Source: UBA2988 sp965237965 (GTDB lineage Bacteria > Gemmatimonadota > Gemmatimonadetes > Longimicrobiales > Gaopeijiaceae). From it: 64,000 nucleotides of DNA. Both the position numbers and the translations under genes were made by a program. The stretch's first letter is position 1, and the number at the start of each line of letters is the position of its first letter. The notes beneath the pieces are model-generated. The model did not search any database and was not told the DNA's origin. It was given only the letters and a program-made list of their open reading frames with translations. Where the stretch lies: positions 806,001-870,000 of the forward strand of contig CBDEGT010000002.1 of NCBI GenBank assembly GCA_965237965.1, written 5' to 3'. Below are positions 59,187 to 64,000 of this stretch, piece after piece.

Positions 59187-60907
59187 GGGGTCCAGCGAAT
59201 GGGGCGAGCGCGGAGCGAAGCTCGCCCAGCGTGAAGGGCTTCGCGAGGGCCGGCAGCGAGGTGTTTGCCAGGAACTCTTGCGTGCTCGGGGTGAGCAGAT
59301 CACCCGACATGAGCAGTAGCCGTCCCATCAGCGCTGGCCGCTCCCCACGGATCCAATCGCAGAGCCCCTCGCCCCCCATGCCGGACATGCGCAAGTCGGA
59401 CAGGATCACGTCGAAGTGCTCGTTCTCGCGTAGCTGGTCGACCGCTTCCTCGGCGCTACTCGTGAGCGCGACCCGGTGTCCATCACGCGTCAGCAGCGCG
59501 CTCACGGAACGCGCGACCTGAGGCTCGTCCTCCACTAACAGGATCGAAAGCGGCCGGGCGGGGGCGACTCGGTCGCTGCTGGGGGACGGAGCCGGGAGCC
59601 AGGGCTCGACTTCGGCCGGAAGTCGTATCACCAAACGCGCACCGCCCTCGCCCGCAGCGCCCCCCGAGACGTGGGGACGGCCCCAGTTGCCGCCCTCGAT
59701 CTCACCTCCGTGCTCCCGTACCATCCCGTACGCGACCGCCAGGCCGAGCCCCGTGCCCTCGCCGTCGGGCCTGGTCGTGAAGAAGGGTTGGAACATCGCG
59801 GCCACGACCTCCGGCGTGAGTCCCGGACCTGTGTCCTCGACAACGATCTCCACCGAGCGTCCCGCGCGCGAGGCCCGCACCCGGATCTCGCCCGGTGCGC
59901 CCGCCCGGTGGATGGCATGACGCGCGTTTCCGATCACGTTGTGGAGTACGCGCGTGAGGTGGGCATCGGTTGCGCGGACGGCGGGCAGCTCCGGTTCGAG
60001 CTCCAACGTCATGACGATGTTCGAGAGCGCGAGCTGGTGCTCCTCGAGGTCCACGATCGCTTGGATCGCGTCCTCGACTCGCGTGGCGCGCGAGCCGCCC
60101 CCCCCGCCGCGCGCGAACGCCTGGAGACTCCGGACCGTGGCGGCAGCGCGAAGGGCCTCGGTCAAGATCGACCGCACCTGGTCGAGTGATTCGGCGTTGA
60201 GGTCCTGTTGGAGGAGCACCTCCGAGAAGTGGACGATCGTGTTGAGTGGGTTGTTGATCTCGTGCGCCATGCCCGCCGCCAACTCGCCGACCGCGGCCAG
60301 TTGGTGCGACTGGATCGCTTTGCGCTGGTGTTCGGCCTCGAGCTCCTTGAGCACTCCGCGCCGGTACACCTCCCCGACCACGCCGAGCGCGGTCTCGAGC
60401 AGCGCCTCGTCGGCGGCGGTGAGGGGCTTTTCTGCGGACATTCCCACGAAACCGACCCCGATCGGGTCGCCGTCCACGTAGATGGGAATGGCGACTATGG
60501 TGCGGATCTCGCCGCGCTCCAGCAGCGCTCGGATCTCCAGAGGAAGGCCCGGGACCCCGACGTCCCAGTGCAGGATCTGGCGGGCACGCATGGCCCGGAC
60601 CGCAGGGCGGTCTTTGCTGGTGGGCCGCGTGCCCCACCGGGCCTTGATTTCGTCGGCCAGCGGAGCGAGGTGGTCGGGAAGGGAGATTCCTTCGCGCAGG
60701 AGGTCACCCTCCGACTCGAAGAGCACTCCGACCGAGTGGGAGCCGAAGTAACGCTGTAGCCGGGCGGCGCTCTCCTGCACGATCTCGCGGGTGGTTGCCA
60801 CTGCGAGCAATCGCCCGGCATAGCTCCGCCAGGACGTCGTTCTTGCGTGGGATCAGCGGCTCCGTGGCCAGAGCTGGGCTGAGCGTACTGCGCGCTGCGT
60901 CGACCAT
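59140..60907 (-). CDS. Hybrid sensor histidine kinase with GAF and receiver domains (apparent 1-bp frameshift)
   Basis: About 588 residues if restored. A GAF-like domain (about 45-190) is followed by the HisKA box with phosphorylated His in GMAHEINNPLNTIVHFSEV. The ATPase domain has LHNVIGNARHAI, DTGPGLTPE and GTGLGLAVAYGMV, and a C-terminal receiver has DVILSDLRMSG and LAKPFTL. The main frame has no good start. The other frame from ATG 60907 gives LIPRKNDVLAELCRAIARS and joins if one G is removed at about 60798. No cognate output protein is nearby. Signal unknown. Confidence 0.8.
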
Positions 60908-61100
60908 AGGGCGCGGCCCTCCCGCCGCGAGGATGGGAACGGGGATGTGATCGCCTATCGGCCGCGTCCCCGGGGGGGGGCTGCGGCGGCGTTGTTTATG
61001 AGCCGAAAAGGAGCGCCGCGCAAGAGGGCAATCCGTCATGGAAAATGCTCTCCCGTGCGCTTAGCTTGAGCGTCTTCCACCCTCCAGCGGAGAACGGCGC

Positions 61101-61580
61101 ATGAGCCGGTCGTTGAACAAAATCATGCTCATCGGGAACGTGGGCAGCGACCCCGAGGTGCGCTCTACCACCTCGGGTTCGCGCGTCGCCAAGATGTCGT
61201 TGGCGACGAATCGTACGTTCCAGGATCGCTCGGGACAGCAGCAGGAGCGTACCGACTGGCATCGACTCACCTTCTTTGGGAAGCTCGCCGACATCGTGGA
61301 ACAATGGGTGCACAAGGGAGATCGAATCTACGTCGAAGGTCGGGTGGAGTACTCGCAGACTCAGGACGACCAGGGCGGAACGCGTTACTGGACCGACATC
61401 GTCGTGAACGAGATGATGATGCTCGGCGGTCAGGGTGGGCAGGGTGGGCCGGGCGGTGCGGGTCGGGGCGAAAGCTTCGGTGGGGGAGGGCGTGGTGGTC
61501 CGGGCGGTCGCGGCGGCGGCGGCGGTGCGCAAACCGCCGAGCCGCCGCTGAGCGAACCGGACGACGACCTGCCCTTCTGA
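61101..61580 (+). CDS. ssb: Single-stranded DNA-binding protein
   Basis: The 159-residue protein has an OB fold (SLNKIMLIGNVGSDPEVR, WHRLTFFGKLADIVEQWVHK). A Gly-rich linker and the acidic C-terminal tip DDDLPF that recruits replication and repair proteins follow. It binds ssDNA as a tetramer. ATG 61101 follows AGCGGAGA. An enoyl-CoA hydratase gene follows 13 bp later. Confidence 0.96.
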   Translation: MSRSLNKIMLIGNVGSDPEVRSTTSGSRVAKMSLATNRTFQDRSGQQQERTDWHRLTFFGKLADIVEQWVHKGDRIYVEGRVEYSQTQDDQGGTRYWTDIVVNEMMMLGGQGGQGGPGGAGRGESFGGGGRGGPGGRGGGGGAQTAEPPLSEPDDDLPF

Positions 61581-61593
61581 ACCGCGCATTCGA

Positions 61594-62379
61594 ATGAGTG
61601 ATCTCAGGAGCGTCCGCGTGGAGTGGGACGCGGATCTCGCCGTCGTCACGATCGACCGCCAGGAAAAACTGAACGCGCTCAACGCCGAAGTCGTGCGCGA
61701 GCTCGCCGAGGTCTTCGAGAGCCTACGTGACGACGCGCACGTCCTTGGCGTCGTACTGACCGGTGCTGGAGAGAAGTCCTTCGTGGCCGGCGCCGACATC
61801 GGTGAGTTTGCCCGCATGGACCCGGTAAGCGGGGTCGAGACGAGCCGTCGTGGGCAGGAGGTCCTACTGGACATCGAACGTTTTCCGAAGCCCGTGTTGG
61901 CCGCTGTCGGTGGCTTCGCGCTGGGCGGGGGATGTGAGCTCGCCCTCGCCTGCCATCTCCGCGTGGCGAGCGAGAACGCCCGTTTCGGCCTACCCGAGGT
62001 CGGGATCGGGGTCGTCCCGGGCTACGGCGGGACGGTCAGGCTGGCTCGGCTGGTAGGGCTCGGCCGCGCCGTCGAGATGATTCTCACCGGGGACATGATC
62101 GGCGCGGAGCGTGCACGCGAGATCGGGTTGGTGAGCGCGGTCGTACCGGGAGCCGAGTTGCTCGACGGGGCCAAGGAGTTTCTGCGCAGGATCACCCGCA
62201 ACGGACCCCTCGCCGTCCGGCTCGCGCTCGAGTCCATCTACCGATCGCTTGACGTGCCGACGGGGGCGGCGCTCGAGCACGAGGCGGCGCTGTTCGGAGT
62301 GCTCGCGTCGACCGCGGACATGAGGGAGGGAGTGAGCGCGTTCCTGGAGAAGCGGAAGCCACGGTTCACGGGCCGCTGA
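61594..62379 (+). CDS. Enoyl-CoA hydratase/isomerase family protein
   Basis: The 261-residue crotonase-fold enzyme has the oxyanion-hole segment FVAGADIGEFARMDP and ALGGGCELALACHLRVASEN. The two catalytic Glu are in GGCELA and FGLPEVGIGVVPGYGG. It hydrates 2-enoyl-CoA, the step between the dehydrogenase and thiolase reactions encoded at 52.8-55.9 kb. It lies directly downstream of ssb and upstream of recF, which is an unusual place for it. Confidence 0.94.
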   Translation: MSDLRSVRVEWDADLAVVTIDRQEKLNALNAEVVRELAEVFESLRDDAHVLGVVLTGAGEKSFVAGADIGEFARMDPVSGVETSRRGQEVLLDIERFPKPVLAAVGGFALGGGCELALACHLRVASENARFGLPEVGIGVVPGYGGTVRLARLVGLGRAVEMILTGDMIGAERAREIGLVSAVVPGAELLDGAKEFLRRITRNGPLAVRLALESIYRSLDVPTGAALEHEAALFGVLASTADMREGVSAFLEKRKPRFTGR

Positions 62380-62520
62380 CCCTCACCCTGGGCGCGTCTC
62401 AATTCGCGCTCATCTCAGGTCTCTTTACCGCCCGTCATGGGCGGCTGAAAACCTTGGTCTGTCAAGGGCTTTCCGGCCCTCCGACCACGGTGGCGTGCGG
62501 CTCCCCAAAACGCTAAATTT

Positions 62521-62529
62521 TGCTATGCT
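62521..62529 (+). promoter_or_regulatory. Extended -10 promoter upstream of recF
   Basis: TGCTATGCT has the TGn extension and a TATGCT -10 box. No good -35 box is seen. Transcription would start near 62536, just before the GGAGG at 62543-62547. Confidence 0.4.
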
Positions 62530-62556
62530 CAAGCGGCGGCTCGGAGGCGGCCCCCG

Positions 62557-63714
62557 GTGCTTCTGACAGGGCTCGGGATCCGACACTTCCGGAACCTGGC
62601 TCCCCAAGAGATAGAGATCCCCCCTGAGGGGGTCGCGCTGATCGGCGAGAACGCCCAGGGGAAGTCGAATTTCCTGGAGGCGGTCTACTACCTGGAAACG
62701 TTCCGGTCTTTCCGGGGCGCGCCCGACGAGCAGCTGGTCACGGTCGGAGAAGACGTGCTCCGGGTCTCGGCCACGGTCGCTGATGTGGAAGGGGTCCGTG
62801 CGGAACGGCGGGTCGTGGCGGCCTATCAGCTGCACGGCAGGCGCAAGAAGGTCACGGTGGACGGGGCGGAGGTGAATCGCCTGGGGGACGCCCTTGGCTC
62901 GCTCGGGGCAGTGGTTTTCTCTCCCGCCGACGTTGCGCTGGTAAGCGGGAGCCCAGCTCAGCGCCGGCGGTACCTGGACATCGTGCTCTCCTTGAACGTG
63001 CCCGGCTACGTACGGGCACTACAGCAGTACCGGCAGGTGCTTGCCCAGCGCAACGCCGCGCTCAGGGAGGCCGCACGATCGGGTGGCACAGGGACTGGTG
63101 TGGCGGTCGGCGCGAAGGTGCGGCCGTGGGACGAGGGGTTGACCCGGTCCGGCGCCCGCCTGGTCGCGGAACGTCGTGCATGGATCGAGGAGCGCTGCGG
63201 TCTGTTCCGCTCGCTCTACGAAGCGGTTGCGGCGGACGGTCGGGAGGTCGGATTCACATACGCGCCGGGGCTTCCGCTGGCCGGAGCGGTCGGTGAGGAC
63301 GACGTCATGGCGGCTTTCCGTGAGGCCCTCGCCGGATCCATGGAGCGGGAGCTGCGGATCGGGAGCACGGTGGTGGGACCGCACCGGGACGATCTAGAAG
63401 TGACGATCGAAGGACCGAAAGGACGTTTGGAGCTGCGTGCGTTCGGATCGGGCGGACAGCGCCGCACCGCGGCGCTCGCGCTTCGCCTGTTGGAGGCGCG
63501 CACGGTGCGCGACCGCCGGAAGAGGTCCCCCCTCGTGCTCGTGGACGACGTGTTCGCCGAGTTGGATGAGGGCCGGAGCGAGCGCGCTCGCAGGCTCCTA
63601 GAGCAGGAGGAGACGGGGCAGGTGATCCTGACCGCGCCCAAGCCGAGCGACGTCCGCTTCAAGCGTGATGCGCTTCCGCGCTGGCGGATCGAAGCTGGTC
63701 GAATCCATCGGTGA
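62557..63714 (+). CDS. recF: DNA replication and repair protein RecF
   Basis: The 385-residue protein has the RecF/SMC-like ATPase layout: Walker A GENAQGKSNFLEAVYYL, a helical arm, the signature GSGGQRRTAALALRLLEAR and Walker B PLVLVDDVFAELDEGR. It loads RecA at ssDNA gaps with RecO and RecR. GTG 62557 has GGAGG nine bases upstream. It is followed 7 bp later by dciA. In many bacteria recF follows dnaA and dnaN; here the upstream gene is an enoyl-CoA hydratase. Confidence 0.96.
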   Translation: MLLTGLGIRHFRNLAPQEIEIPPEGVALIGENAQGKSNFLEAVYYLETFRSFRGAPDEQLVTVGEDVLRVSATVADVEGVRAERRVVAAYQLHGRRKKVTVDGAEVNRLGDALGSLGAVVFSPADVALVSGSPAQRRRYLDIVLSLNVPGYVRALQQYRQVLAQRNAALREAARSGGTGTGVAVGAKVRPWDEGLTRSGARLVAERRAWIEERCGLFRSLYEAVAADGREVGFTYAPGLPLAGAVGEDDVMAAFREALAGSMERELRIGSTVVGPHRDDLEVTIEGPKGRLELRAFGSGGQRRTAALALRLLEARTVRDRRKRSPLVLVDDVFAELDEGRSERARRLLEQEETGQVILTAPKPSDVRFKRDALPRWRIEAGRIHR

Positions 63715-63721
63715 TGGTTGC

Positions 63722-64000
63722 ATGAGCGGTCCGGAGCGGGTTGGCCGCGTGGTCGAGCGTTTTCTCCAGGGCTCGGGCATGGCTGAGCAGGTTCGTCGCC
63801 AGGGCGCGCTCGAGGCGTGGCCCGTGCTGGTGGGTGACGGGATCGCCGGTGTGACGCGGGCACGATCGCTTTCGGAAGGGACGTTGTTCGTGGAGGTGCG
63901 CTCGAGCGCGTGGCTGATGGAGCTCGAGCTCATGAAGGAGGAGATCCTGGGGCGGTTGAACGCCGAGCTGGAGGGCGCGTCCCTGAGGAGGATCGTGTTC
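63722..64000 (+). CDS. DciA/DUF721 family protein, partial at window end
   Basis: The first 93 codons are present and the frame is open at the edge. The sequence MSGPERVGRVVERFLQGSGM, WPVLVGDGIAGVTRARSL and TLFVEVRSSAWLMELELMKE matches DUF721, the DciA family that helps load the replicative helicase DnaB. The recF-DUF721 order is common and is often followed by gyrB. Confidence 0.88.
   Translation, partial: MSGPERVGRVVERFLQGSGMAEQVRRQGALEAWPVLVGDGIAGVTRARSLSEGTLFVEVRSSAWLMELELMKEEILGRLNAELEGASLRRIVF

Noticed and set aside
62380..62556. Replication origin near recF
   Set aside because: dnaA and dnaN are not adjacent, and I saw no cluster of TTATCCACA-type boxes.

Overview
This is a GC-rich bacterial chromosome segment with short intergenic gaps, frequent GTG/TTG starts and many 4-base stop/start overlaps. 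Lipid A acyltransferase, MsbA-type exporter, Kdo kinase, heptosyltransferase-like and capsule-type genes point to a diderm. HemQ and CtaB point to a respiring organism that makes heme by the coproporphyrin route. A PorX-type response regulator, a deoxyhypusine-synthase-like enzyme and several small proteins I cannot name would fit Gemmatimonadota or a related lineage. That assignment is inferred from gene content and should be held loosely.

Layout. 0-6.2 kb: a structured inverted repeat, a DtxR/MntR-type regulator, apaG (apparently leaderless), a protein with a histone-H1-like tail, a glycosidase-like protein, an amidohydrolase remnant, a small zinc-ribbon membrane protein and a deoxyhypusine-synthase-like enzyme. 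6.2-17.4 kb, minus strand: a tightly coupled nine-gene surface-polysaccharide operon. It begins with a fused CMP-nonulosonate synthetase/PseG-SpsG-like protein, then a NeuB/SpsE synthase, pyruvyl transferase, acetyltransferase, flippase, two soluble glycosyltransferases, a phosphoglycosyl transferase and a GT-C enzyme. 17.7-25.3 kb: typA, a mobA remnant, an AhpD-like protein, a spermidine-synthase-like membrane protein, a dCMP deaminase, and a phosphoserine-aminotransferase-like gene coupled to serA. 25.4-28.7 kb, minus strand: hemQ, ctaB, a secreted protein and a DsbA-like protein. 28.8-33.5 kb: an amidase, two broken genes, porX and proC. 33.7-42.9 kb: envelope lipid and LPS genes (msbA-like, lpxL-like, cmoA, methyltransferases, GT2, DUF3108, GT9, Kdo kinase, DUF6941). 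42.9-54.9 kb: an orphan hyuB, a Lys-rich zinc-ribbon protein, TPR and zinc-ribbon proteins, a lipoprotein, a large zinc metalloprotease, an IMPDH-like enzyme and a thiolase. 54.9-64 kb: 3-hydroxyacyl-CoA dehydrogenase, an AraC-like half domain, rpsU, unknown proteins including two that share a novel-looking domain, a hybrid histidine kinase, ssb, enoyl-CoA hydratase, recF and the start of dciA.

A recurring theme is broken reading frames. Four genes (spermidine-synthase-like, metalloprotease, the unknown gene at 57.5 kb and the histidine kinase) are each interrupted by one apparent single-base indel; three are in C runs and one is in a GG pair. One gene has an in-frame TGA. Four loci are remnants or partial genes: amidohydrolase N-terminus, internally deleted mobA, nuclease/phosphatase C-terminus and an AraC half domain. 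The single-base events could be consensus errors. The deletions cannot be explained that way and look like real decay. One of the single-base events creates a false spermidine-synthase/dCMP-deaminase fusion.

I see no rRNA, tRNA, CRISPR array, insertion sequence or prophage. The most promising leads are the SpsF-SpsG type fusion heading the glycan operon, the shared ~75-residue domain of the proteins at 57.5 and 58.8 kb, the structured element at 31-121, and the altered catalytic loop of the IMPDH-like protein.
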